Source: an uncultured Lachnospiraceae bacterium (lineage in GTDB: Bacteria; Bacillota; Clostridia; Lachnospirales; Lachnospiraceae). Taken from it: a stretch of DNA of 9,960 nt. Location of the stretch: positions 1 to 9,960 of the forward strand of contig CAJUTC010000012.1 in the NCBI GenBank assembly GCA_910589195.1, written 5' to 3'. The translations under genes and the position numbers were made by a program. This document shows positions 1-5,819 of this stretch, piece by piece (the stretch's first letter is position 1; every line of letters starts with the position of its first letter). The notes under the pieces are model-generated. The model did not search any database and was not told where the DNA came from. It was given only the letters and a program-made list of their open reading frames with translations.

Positions 1-659
1 CTATTTCTGATTCGATTCCAATTTTGTTTTTAACTGCGTATGACGGAGATGAAATAGAGGAAGAAGCCCTTCAGATCGAAAAAACAGGTATTTTGGCAAA
101 ACCATTTTTTGTGTCAGCATTTAAGGAAAAGATTCTTGAAATGGAGGCAAAGCAGAATGAACGGAACCAGATAGGGTCAGAAAGAGAACGTGTCCTGGAA
201 GGCTTAAATCTTCTGGTAGCAGAGGATAATGAGATTAATGCGGAAATCTTAACAGAGCTTTTAGATATTGAAGGAGCTTTCTGCGAAATTATGGGAAATG
301 GGCAAGAGGCATTAAAACGTTTCGAAAAGGCAGAGCCAGGGGAGTTTGATGCTATTTTAATGGATGTGCAGATGCCAGTTATGAACGGATATGACGCAAC
401 ACGGGCGATCCGTGCATCTAACCACAAAGACGCACAGCACATTCCGATTATCGCAATGACAGCGAATGCGTTTACAGAGGATGTAAAGGATGCTTTAGAC
501 GCTGGAATGAATGCCCATATCGCAAAGCCCATTGATATGGAATTATTAAAGAAAACAATAAGTGAGTATATACAAAAAGAAATTAAGAAAGAAATTAAGG
601 GAATAGGAAAAGAGATAAAAAATGAAAAGCAAACAGAAACAAATCATGAAAATCACTAG
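1..659 (+). CDS. Hybrid sensor histidine kinase / multi-receiver regulator, C-terminal part (5' end outside window)
   Basis: The reading frame is open from the left edge (first full codon at base 3) to TAG at 657-659, giving 218 codons of a longer gene. The opening residues are the end of a receiver domain: hydrophobic beta-4 with its conserved Thr (FLTAYD), then the conserved Lys in LAKPFF (codon 99-101). After a helical linker comes a complete second receiver: acidic pair in VAEDNEIN (codons 222 and 225), phosphoacceptor Asp in ILMDVQMP (363-365), Thr in IAMTANAF (459-461) and Lys in IAKPID (525-527). All residues needed for phosphorylation are present. The tail is a Lys/Glu-rich helix. Two receivers in tandem at a C-terminus are typical of large membrane hybrid kinases of Clostridia, so kinase domains probably lie upstream; this is inference. 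The last 38 bases overlap the next gene, implying co-transcription and translational coupling with the lipoprotein. No DNA-binding output domain is seen. Confidence 0.85.
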   Translation, partial: ISDSIPILFLTAYDGDEIEEEALQIEKTGILAKPFFVSAFKEKILEMEAKQNERNQIGSERERVLEGLNLLVAEDNEINAEILTELLDIEGAFCEIMGNGQEALKRFEKAEPGEFDAILMDVQMPVMNGYDATRAIRASNHKDAQHIPIIAMTANAFTEDVKDALDAGMNAHIAKPIDMELLKKTISEYIQKEIKKEIKGIGKEIKNEKQTETNHENH

Positions 660-1956
660 AATTGTTTTACTGGCAGGGATTGGAGCGTTTGCTATGGCTG
701 CCTGTGGGAAAAAAGCAGATTCCGGCAGTAATGTAATAATTGAACAGAAAGCTGAGGAAAAAGTAGTTAATTTGTTTGGCCCTATGGAGAAATCAAACCC
801 TAATGCGGATAATGTGGCCAGAAGCGCGTTCGATTTGACAGTTGGCATGGCAGAGGAAAAGTGTGATTTAAATGTGGAATACAGAACATATACGGCTGAA
901 AACTATCAGGAAAAGACCTACGATGATGTAACGCTTGATCGGGCACACAGCGGTTTGGATGATTGGTATCTGCTTAATCCGGATACCATTCAAATTTTAG
1001 GAAGGGAAGGGAATTTGGCGGATTTATCTCATCTTGAGAATGTAGAAAATTTACGAGAAGTTGTAAAAACAGCGAATACGGTTGACGGAAAATTGGTAGC
1101 CATTCCTCAGGAAGTAGTGGCCTATGGTTTGTTCGTAAATAAAGATATGTTTGACCAGTATGGTCTGGAACTACCGGAAACACCAGAAGATTTTCTGGAA
1201 TGTTGCCGGGTATTTCAGGAAAACGGGATCGAAACTCCTGTAGGCGCAAACCGCTGGTGGTTAGAAAATTTTGTATTTGCCCAGGCATATGCGGATTTGT
1301 ATAACGGAGGAGATACAGAAGCAGAGATCGAAGCCCTAAACAACGGCGAAAAAAAATATAGCGATTATATGCGCCCTGGTTTTGAATATCTAAAGCGGAT
1401 GCTGGATCTGGGCTATATCGATGGAAAAGAGGCTTATACCTATGAGACCATTGAAGGAGAAGGGCCAGATTTTTTGGCACAAAAAACCCCGATTGTAATG
1501 GCGTATTGGGGAGCGGCAAATACAGAAACTGCTTATGGAAAAACAGATTTTGAACTTCAGGTAATCGGATTTCCAAGCAGTCGTGGGCAAATGCCGGTTG
1601 TATCGATGACCGGGTATGGAATACTGGCAGAAGCAAAGAATTTTGAAAATGCGATGGCTGCCATGAATGAGATTATTTCCGATGAGGCCTTGCGGTTGTA
1701 TACGGAGAGAAATAAAGTAATTTCCCCATCCAAAAATGTAGAGGTAGACTGCATTCCTGCATTACAGCCGCTGAATAATAAAATAAAGGAAAATGTGTAT
1801 GTGCTTGGCTCGAGTGCGGGAATGGATGTGGAACAATGGGGAAATACCTGCCTGATTGTACGGGAATTGTTAAACGGCGCTACAGTAGATGAATGTATGG
1901 CTGCGTTTGACCGGCTGCAGGAGGAAGCTTTGAAAGAGCGGGCAGTCAAGAAGTAG
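622..1956 (+). CDS. ABC-type solute-binding lipoprotein (sugar-type, family 1/8), probable sensory partner of the kinase
   Basis: The product is 444 residues, normal for a family 1 extracellular solute-binding protein. The N-terminus has a basic stretch (MKSKQKQIMKITR), a hydrophobic core and a lipobox ending AMAAC, so Cys28 should be lipidated and the protein anchored outside the membrane. ATG 622 is preferred over the in-frame ATG at 646, because a purine-rich AGGAAAAGAG (605-614) lies 7 bases before it, while 646 has nothing comparable. Internal features fit the two-lobe fold: DGKLVAIPQEVVAYGLFVNK near residues 154-173 is the usual first hinge region, and the YWGAANTE and SMTGYGILAEA segments match the second half. 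The gene starts inside the kinase gene, and no permease or ATPase follows before the terminator at 1982. This suggests the protein either senses a ligand for the kinase or serves a distant transporter. The ligand cannot be told from sequence; a carbohydrate is the family default. Confidence 0.85.
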   Translation: MKSKQKQIMKITRIVLLAGIGAFAMAACGKKADSGSNVIIEQKAEEKVVNLFGPMEKSNPNADNVARSAFDLTVGMAEEKCDLNVEYRTYTAENYQEKTYDDVTLDRAHSGLDDWYLLNPDTIQILGREGNLADLSHLENVENLREVVKTANTVDGKLVAIPQEVVAYGLFVNKDMFDQYGLELPETPEDFLECCRVFQENGIETPVGANRWWLENFVFAQAYADLYNGGDTEAEIEALNNGEKKYSDYMRPGFEYLKRMLDLGYIDGKEAYTYETIEGEGPDFLAQKTPIVMAYWGAANTETAYGKTDFELQVIGFPSSRGQMPVVSMTGYGILAEAKNFENAMAAMNEIISDEALRLYTERNKVISPSKNVEVDCIPALQPLNNKIKENVYVLGSSAGMDVEQWGNTCLIVRELLNGATVDECMAAFDRLQEEALKERAVKK

Positions 1957-1979
1957 CCACGGATGGAAATAAGAAGGAT

Positions 1980-3083
1980 TTAAGCTGGCAGATGTTTCGC
2001 CAGCTTTTTTCCACCTTTTTCTAAAAAAAGTCCAATTAACGCAGGAATTGTGGTTCCTAATATCATGTAAATTGGCCATAACCTGTCAGCGTATGCCTGG
2101 GGAAAACCGGAATATTGTTCCAGTGGATCATTGATTAGGAAACGTCCATAAAATAAATCAATACATTTAAAGACCAAAAAATGGGCTGCCATAATATCAA
2201 ACGAATATTGTCCCCACAAGGATACAAGGCGTTTGACCGGTTTCAAACGTTCCAGCAGGAGAGCCAGATACATGCAGCCATAGATTCCCAAACAGGCCAG
2301 AAGGAAGAACTGCCAGCCATTTCCAATTCTTCCTAGGGATAAATCGATATAAAGATTATCCCGGCGGATTAGGAAGGCCCAGGCCAAGATGGCTGGCAAA
2401 GCCAGATACCAATGGAGAAGCTTCCGGTAGTCCGAAAGAAAGCATCGGATCAGCCATCCGGCGGCAAAAAAGGGCTGAACCAGGAAAGCCAGATGGAGCT
2501 GGTAAGCCAGTGGCAAACCGCGGAAGATAAAAAAGCATCCGGCCACGCCAAAAAGGCTGCTGATTCCAGTAACCGCAAAAGGGCGCAAAGGGGCAGGGCC
2601 AAAAGAGATTTCAGGAAGAAAGCGGAAGGAAAACCAGACGATTCCTCCAAAAATCCCACAGGCTAAGATCCAGACCGGTACAAACCATAACGTGCCGCCC
2701 ATTGGCTCAACACCCTGGAATACAATCGCATTGCTCAAAGCCATCAGCGTGTAGCTGCGGTTATAAAGAGGGCTGGGACTGTTGATGCCTGTGTGCTGAA
2801 ACAGGTTGTGCAGCAAGGTGTAGGCGGACATATAACATATGTATTTTGGCCAGGCGCTTTTTAGCTTGGCGGCAATATGGTCAAATGGCATTCGACTGTA
2901 TTTTTTACTGTTATAGAGATAGCCGGATACAAAGAAAAAGATGGCCAGATGGTAGGTGTATACATACGGGATTACCGGATGGCAGCTATGGCCCATAACA
3001 ATAGAAAGGATACCGATTCCTCGCACCAAATCCCAGAATTGGGAACGGGATGAGGCAGTAGCCGGGATGGATGGTTGATTCAT
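1980..3083 (-). CDS. Acyltransferase family 3 (OafA/WecH-like) integral membrane protein
   Basis: The product is 367 residues and very hydrophobic, with about ten likely membrane segments. It fits the acyltransferase-3 family, which moves acetyl or other short acyl groups onto sugars, wall polymers or lipids across the membrane. The N-terminal signature is present: FWDLVRGIGILSIVMGHS, with Arg21 and His32 matching the family's conserved Arg and His. Next comes the diagnostic YHLAIFFFVSGYLY (residues 44-57). GTLWFVPVWI in the middle and YSFDIMAAHFLVF near the end are also typical. The start at 3083 is supported by AGAGGA about 9 bases upstream in the transcript and by a promoter 38 bases further up. 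The gene stands alone between a converging operon and a divergent regulator, so its acceptor molecule is unknown. The 3' end overlaps the neighbour's terminator. Family assignment is firm; substrate is not. Confidence 0.88.
   Translation of the reverse strand: MNQPSIPATASSRSQFWDLVRGIGILSIVMGHSCHPVIPYVYTYHLAIFFFVSGYLYNSKKYSRMPFDHIAAKLKSAWPKYICYMSAYTLLHNLFQHTGINSPSPLYNRSYTLMALSNAIVFQGVEPMGGTLWFVPVWILACGIFGGIVWFSFRFLPEISFGPAPLRPFAVTGISSLFGVAGCFFIFRGLPLAYQLHLAFLVQPFFAAGWLIRCFLSDYRKLLHWYLALPAILAWAFLIRRDNLYIDLSLGRIGNGWQFFLLACLGIYGCMYLALLLERLKPVKRLVSLWGQYSFDIMAAHFLVFKCIDLFYGRFLINDPLEQYSGFPQAYADRLWPIYMILGTTIPALIGLFLEKGGKKLAKHLPA
1982..2010 (+). terminator. Intrinsic terminator of the kinase/lipoprotein unit
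   Basis: A perfect 8-bp stem, AAGCTGGC (1982-1989) and GCCAGCTT (1999-2006), encloses a 9-base loop and runs into a six-T tract (2005-2010). It lies 26 bases after the lipoprotein stop codon. There is no T-tract on the other strand, so it acts on + strand transcripts only. It sits wholly within the final codons of the converging acyltransferase gene, encoding part of its C-terminal KLAKHLPA. Confidence 0.85.
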
Positions 3084-3120
3084 TGTAATTTCCTCTTATT
3101 CATTATTTTTTGTTTTTATT

Positions 3121-3149
3121 ATTATAGCCGAAACAGAAAGGCTTGGCAA
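3121..3149 (-). promoter_or_regulatory. Sigma-A-type promoter of the acyltransferase gene
   Basis: Read on the minus strand, TTGCCA (3149-3144) and a perfect TATAAT (3126-3121) are separated by exactly 17 bases. The predicted leader to the ATG at 3083 is about 30 bases and contains the AGAGGA ribosome binding site. Both hexamers and the spacing are close to consensus, so this promoter should be constitutive unless a repressor covers it. Confidence 0.75.
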
Positions 3150-3401
3150 TTATAAAGTTACTGGAAACATAGTTTGGAATGTGACGTATTGTTTTTCCAG
3201 GGTGCGTTTGAACCTTATTTTCTTTTTGAAGCGGTTCCTATTTGCGGAGGATTTGACGGAAAAAGAGCGGCATATAGTTTACGCTGATAAAAGTCCGGGC
3301 AAAGATAACACAAAATAGGGCATGAAATGGCAGGAATGAATGTTCAGACCAGACCCAGGGTAAAGGCGTGTGTGCCAGATTAAATTTAGGAGAAACGGGA
3401 A
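3150..3401. other. Intergenic region between the divergent acyltransferase and tetR genes
   Basis: These 252 bases hold no convincing gene. The best candidate for a tetR promoter is TTGACG (3253-3258) with TAGTTT (3275-3280) at 16-base spacing; the -10 is weak, so confidence is low. A short frame from GTG 3202 to TAG 3316-3318 (38 codons) lacks a ribosome binding site and may be a gene remnant or chance. AGGAGA at 3388-3393 is the ribosome binding site of tetR. Confidence 0.4.
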
Positions 3402-3977
3402 ATGCACAAGTTACAAGAACAAAATAGACAGGATCATATCAAATACCGGATGGCAAATTCGATTAAAGAGTGTATGAAACATACGCCAGTGGATAAGATT
3501 ACCGTAAAAAATATCGCTGAGGGATGCGGTGTTACCAGGCAGACGTTTTATCGGCATTTTCTTGATAAGTATGATTTAATTAATTGGTACTTTGACAAAT
3601 TGGTTTTAGAATCTTTCGCGCATATGGGCCAGGGGTCTACCGTTTATGAGGGTCTGGTTAAAAAATTTGTATTTATTCAGCAGGAGCGGGTATTTTTCTG
3701 TGAAGCATTCCGTTCCGATGACCGAAACTCCTTAAAGGAGCATGATTTTGATTTAATTTTACAATTTTATTTGGATAAGATAATGGAAAAGACGGGAAAA
3801 GTCCCAGACGCGAAGCTGGGATTCCAGTTAGAATTGTATTGCAGAGGCTCCGTCTATATGACAGTAAAGTGGGTATTGGGCGGAATGAAGATGACGCCAA
3901 ATGAGATGGCAAGCTCTCTGGTAGAAGCTATGCCAGAACAGTTGGGAAAAGAATTTTGCAGGTTAGGACTTATATAA
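3402..3977 (+). CDS. TetR/AcrR-family transcriptional regulator (DhaS-like)
   Basis: The product is 191 residues, the usual TetR length. The N-terminal DNA-binding domain is clear: a first helix (residues about 13-27), then ITVKNIAEGCGVTRQTFYRHF (33-53), the classic TetR helix-turn-helix with the T-x-x-T-F-Y-x-H-F recognition segment, followed by DKYDLINWYFD. The C-terminal ligand or dimer domain is less conserved but resembles the DhaS/YbiH-type group, whose founding member activates dihydroxyacetone kinase genes. ATG 3402 has AGGAGA 8 bases upstream. The gene precedes fucO on the same strand, separated by 170 bases containing a separate promoter. Control of fucO is therefore a reasonable inference, either as repressor or, as with DhaS, activator. 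Its own terminator is not evident. Confidence 0.85.
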   Translation: MHKLQEQNRQDHIKYRMANSIKECMKHTPVDKITVKNIAEGCGVTRQTFYRHFLDKYDLINWYFDKLVLESFAHMGQGSTVYEGLVKKFVFIQQERVFFCEAFRSDDRNSLKEHDFDLILQFYLDKIMEKTGKVPDAKLGFQLELYCRGSVYMTVKWVLGGMKMTPNEMASSLVEAMPEQLGKEFCRLGLI

Positions 3978-4006
3978 TAGGAAGCATGAACGGAAGATAG
4001 GGAGGG

Positions 4007-4016
4007 TGCTTAAGCA
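4007..4016. promoter_or_regulatory. Candidate regulator site: 10-base palindrome upstream of the fucO promoter
   Basis: TGCTTAAGCA is a perfect palindrome between tetR and fucO. Its first eight bases recur at 4124-4131, between the fucO -10 and ribosome binding site, 117 bases downstream. Paired sites flanking a promoter suggest a DNA-binding protein, possibly the adjacent TetR product. This is inference from position only. Confidence 0.3.
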
Positions 4017-4046
4017 GTAATAACAGCATCGTTATGTGACATTTAG

Positions 4047-4063
4047 GAAAGATTGTAACTTTC
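4047..4063. promoter_or_regulatory. Candidate operator: inverted repeat over the fucO -35 region
   Basis: GAAAG (4047-4051) and CTTTC (4059-4063) form a 17-base interrupted palindrome with a 7-base centre. It abuts and overlaps the presumed -35 region of fucO. Its size suits a TetR dimer site. It is an alternative to the TGCTTAAGCA sites, and the sequence alone cannot decide between them. Confidence 0.3.
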
Positions 4064-4088
4064 TTTTTTGCATACCATTTGTTATAAT
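4060..4088 (+). promoter_or_regulatory. Probable fucO promoter
   Basis: A perfect TATAAT lies at 4083-4088. At 17-base spacing the -35 position reads TTTCTT (4060-4065), a poor match. A strong -10 with a weak -35 fits an activator-dependent or regulated promoter. The leader would be about 50 bases and carries AAGGAG (4135-4140) 7 bases before the ATG at 4148. Confidence 0.6.
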
Positions 4089-4147
4089 ATTAACACAACG
4101 AAAACCTATGAAATAGCGGTAAATGCTTAAGGAAAAGGAGAAGAGAA

Positions 4148-5296
4148 ATGGCCAACAGAATCGTATTGAATGAAACTTCTTATCATGGATCCGGCGCGAT
4201 TAGAGAAATTGCAAATGAAGCAAAGGCTCGGGGATTTCAAAAAGCGTTCATCTGTTCGGATCCGGATCTGTTAAAGTTCGGCGTAACAAAAAAGGTAACG
4301 GACGTGTTGGATGAGGCAGGTCTGGTATACGAGATTTATTCTAATATTAAGCCCAATCCCACCATCGAAAATGTACAAACCGGAGTAAAAACGTTCCAGG
4401 ATTCCGGTGCCGATTACCTGGTGGCTATCGGCGGCGGTTCTTCTATGGATACGGCAAAGGCGATTGGAATTATAGCCGCTAATCCAGAGTTTGCTGACGT
4501 AAGAAGTCTGGAAGGGGTAGCTCCTACGAAAAATAAATGTATTCCGATTATTGCGGTTCCCACTACAGCAGGTACGGCAGCGGAAGTTACCATTAATTAT
4601 GTGATTACAGATGCAGAGAAAAACCGGAAGATGGTTTGTGTAGATGTTCATGATATCCCGGTAATTGCTATCGTTGATCCGGATATGATGTCTTCTATGC
4701 CCAAGGGTCTAACGGCAGCAACCGGTATGGACGCTCTGACCCATGCCATTGAAGGTTATATTACCAAGGGAGCATGGGAAATGACAGACATGTTCCATTT
4801 AAAGGCAATTGAGATAATTGCGGCTTCTCTCCGTGACGCAGTGGAAAATACCCCGGAAGGACGTACCCAGATGGCACTCGGGCAATATGTGGCCGGTATG
4901 GGCTTTTCAAATGTGGGGTTAGGAATCGTACATTCCATGGCACACCCTCTGGGTGCTTTGTATGACACGCCTCACGGTGTGGCAAACGCCATCATCCTTC
5001 CTACGGTTATGGAGTACAATGCACCTGCAACCGGCGACAAATACAAATATATTGCCAAGGCCATGGGTGTTGAGGGAACCGACAGCATGTCCCAGGAAGA
5101 ATACCGGAAAGCAGCCATTGACGCAGTGAAAAAGCTGTCCCAGGATGTGGGTATTCCGGCTGATTTAAAGGAAATCGTGAAACCAGAAGATATCCAGTTT
5201 TTAGCAGAATCCGCCTTTGCGGATGCCTGCCGCCCAGGAAATCCCAGGGATACTTCAGTAGAAGAAATTAGGTCTTTATATGAAGCATTGATGTAA
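4148..5296 (+). CDS. fucO: Lactaldehyde reductase / 1,2-propanediol oxidoreductase, iron-dependent alcohol dehydrogenase
   Basis: The product is 382 residues and aligns from memory along its whole length with E. coli FucO, sharing long blocks such as NPEFADVRSLEG, PTTAGTAAEVTINYVITD, ALTHAIEGYIT and YVAGMGFSNVGLG. FucO reduces L-lactaldehyde from fucose or rhamnose breakdown to 1,2-propanediol with NADH, in the cytoplasm. The nucleotide-binding GGGSSMD loop is at residues 95-101, and Asp38 sits where FucO has the Asp that favours NADH over NADPH. The iron ligands are all present: Asp195, His199, His262 and His276. ATG 4148 has AAGGAG 7 bases upstream. The gene is monocistronic, between its own promoter and the terminator at 5375-5425. 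No fucose kinase, isomerase or aldolase is in the window, so it may act on lactaldehyde, glycolaldehyde or related aldehydes made elsewhere. The enzyme family is certain and the FucO subtype very likely. Confidence 0.9.
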   Translation: MANRIVLNETSYHGSGAIREIANEAKARGFQKAFICSDPDLLKFGVTKKVTDVLDEAGLVYEIYSNIKPNPTIENVQTGVKTFQDSGADYLVAIGGGSSMDTAKAIGIIAANPEFADVRSLEGVAPTKNKCIPIIAVPTTAGTAAEVTINYVITDAEKNRKMVCVDVHDIPVIAIVDPDMMSSMPKGLTAATGMDALTHAIEGYITKGAWEMTDMFHLKAIEIIAASLRDAVENTPEGRTQMALGQYVAGMGFSNVGLGIVHSMAHPLGALYDTPHGVANAIILPTVMEYNAPATGDKYKYIAKAMGVEGTDSMSQEEYRKAAIDAVKKLSQDVGIPADLKEIVKPEDIQFLAESAFADACRPGNPRDTSVEEIRSLYEALM

Positions 5297-5374
5297 AGAT
5301 ACCAAGGCCAAAAGGTGAAGTAGGTAGAGAAAGAAAAACAGAAAATTTTGATTTTACATTAGGAAAAATTTAGA

Positions 5375-5425
5375 AAAGCTTCGCGTTTCAGACTGGAAAT
5401 GTCTGGAATATGCGGAGCTTTTTTT
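5375..5425 (+). terminator. Intrinsic terminator of fucO
   Basis: AAAGCTTCGC (5375-5384) pairs with GCGGAGCTTT (5412-5421), with one G-U pair. Inside it a second stem, CAGAC with GTCTG (5389-5393 and 5401-5405), extends the hairpin. A seven-T run (5419-5425) follows. It should isolate fucO from the downstream regulatory region and surface-protein gene. Confidence 0.85.
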
Positions 5426-5435
5426 GATGTTGGCA

Positions 5436-5464
5436 AAATGGAGAGTAATGTATAAGTTAAGCCC
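5436..5464 (+). repeat. Left arm of a 29-base imperfect inverted repeat (candidate invertible element)
   Basis: The arm opens with AAATGG (5436-5441) and contains the core GTATAAGTTA (5450-5459). Compared with the reverse complement of 5597-5625, 22 of 29 positions match, including the whole 10-base core and the outer six bases. Similarity continues weakly outward, TTGGCA here against TTTGCA in the other arm, with a two-base offset. The arm lies just past the fucO terminator. Confidence 0.7.
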
Positions 5465-5596
5465 CGAAACCATAATTTTCCAAAATTAATAATAGCTTCT
5501 GATTTCTAGCTTATTATAGCACAAAAGGCATTACAAAAACCATTTCATTTTATGTTTTTTTCCATTTTTTTTTACAAATTTTCAAAAAAGCGTCTT
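5465..5596. other. AT-rich spacer between inverted-repeat arms (candidate invertible segment)
   Basis: These 132 bases contain long T runs near 5552-5573, no credible gene and no good plus-strand promoter. The best -10-like plus-strand hexamer, TATTAT at 5512-5517, lacks a -35. The only convincing promoter element is the minus-strand extended -10 at 5513-5521. Confidence 0.5.
5513..5521 (-). promoter_or_regulatory. Extended -10 promoter facing away from the surface-protein gene
   Basis: On the minus strand the sequence reads TGC followed directly by TATAAT (5521-5513), an extended -10 element. The -35 position at 17-base spacing (GGTTTT) is weak, which the extended -10 can offset. It points toward fucO, whose 3' end it would oppose; no gene on that strand is served. 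It lies between the inverted-repeat arms, so inversion would turn it toward the gene at 5820, with a leader of roughly 265 bases. Confidence 0.5.
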
Positions 5597-5625
5597 GGAC
5601 ATAACTTATACGTTGTGCCCCATTT
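5597..5625 (-). repeat. Right arm of the 29-base imperfect inverted repeat
   Basis: The core TAACTTATAC (5602-5611) is the exact reverse complement of 5450-5459, and CCATTT (5620-5625) mirrors AAATGG at 5436-5441. The whole pair encloses 190 bases. No direct duplication is seen just outside the arms, which argues somewhat against a transposed miniature element. Confidence 0.7.
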
Positions 5626-5684
5626 ATTGCAAACATGAAATTCCAATTAAGCGTCATATTAAAGGGGGCGATGTATAGGGGAAT

Positions 5685-5706
5685 GTCAGGGTGTATCACA
5701 CCTGAC
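5685..5706. promoter_or_regulatory. Hairpin or operator in the leader of the surface-protein gene
   Basis: GTCAGG (5685-5690) and TGT (5692-5694) pair with ACA (5698-5700) and CCTGAC (5701-5706), leaving one bulged G and a three-base loop. No T run follows, so it is not a terminator. It could be a protein-binding palindrome or an RNA stem in the leader. Confidence 0.45.
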
Positions 5707-5750
5707 AAATATGAAAAAGCAGAATATTTAGCATTAACATTTACAGCAGT

Positions 5751-5763
5751 TGGCATTATGCCA
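5751..5763. promoter_or_regulatory. 13-base perfect palindrome upstream of the surface-protein gene
   Basis: TGGCATTATGCCA is a perfect palindrome about a central T, 56 bases before the start codon at 5820. It could be an operator half-way between any promoter and the ribosome binding site. No -35/-10 pair with acceptable spacing was found next to it. Confidence 0.35.
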
Positions 5764-5819
5764 CAGGAATAACAAGATGAGTAACACTGGATTGAGAAGT
5801 TTTAGAGGAGGATTTGTGT

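Noticed and set aside
974..1636. 220-codon minus-strand frame under the lipoprotein gene
   Set aside because: Antisense to a well-supported gene; no recognisable domain and no ribosome binding site.
2412..2666. Plus-strand open frame inside the acyltransferase gene
   Set aside because: It lies antisense within a clear family member, has Lys/Arg/Ser-rich nonsense sequence and no start signals.
3202..3318. 38-codon plus-strand frame (GTG start) upstream of tetR, possible small protein or gene remnant
   Set aside because: No ribosome binding site and another frame over the same bases looks equally protein-like, so the signal is not convincing.
5550..5756. 68-codon minus-strand frame upstream of the surface-protein gene
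   Set aside because: It crosses the right repeat arm and a T-rich run, has no ribosome binding site and resembles no protein I know.
5626..5819. Riboswitch in the leader of the surface-protein gene
   Set aside because: I looked for cyclic-di-GMP, cobalamin and other common class signatures and found none; only simple hairpins are present.
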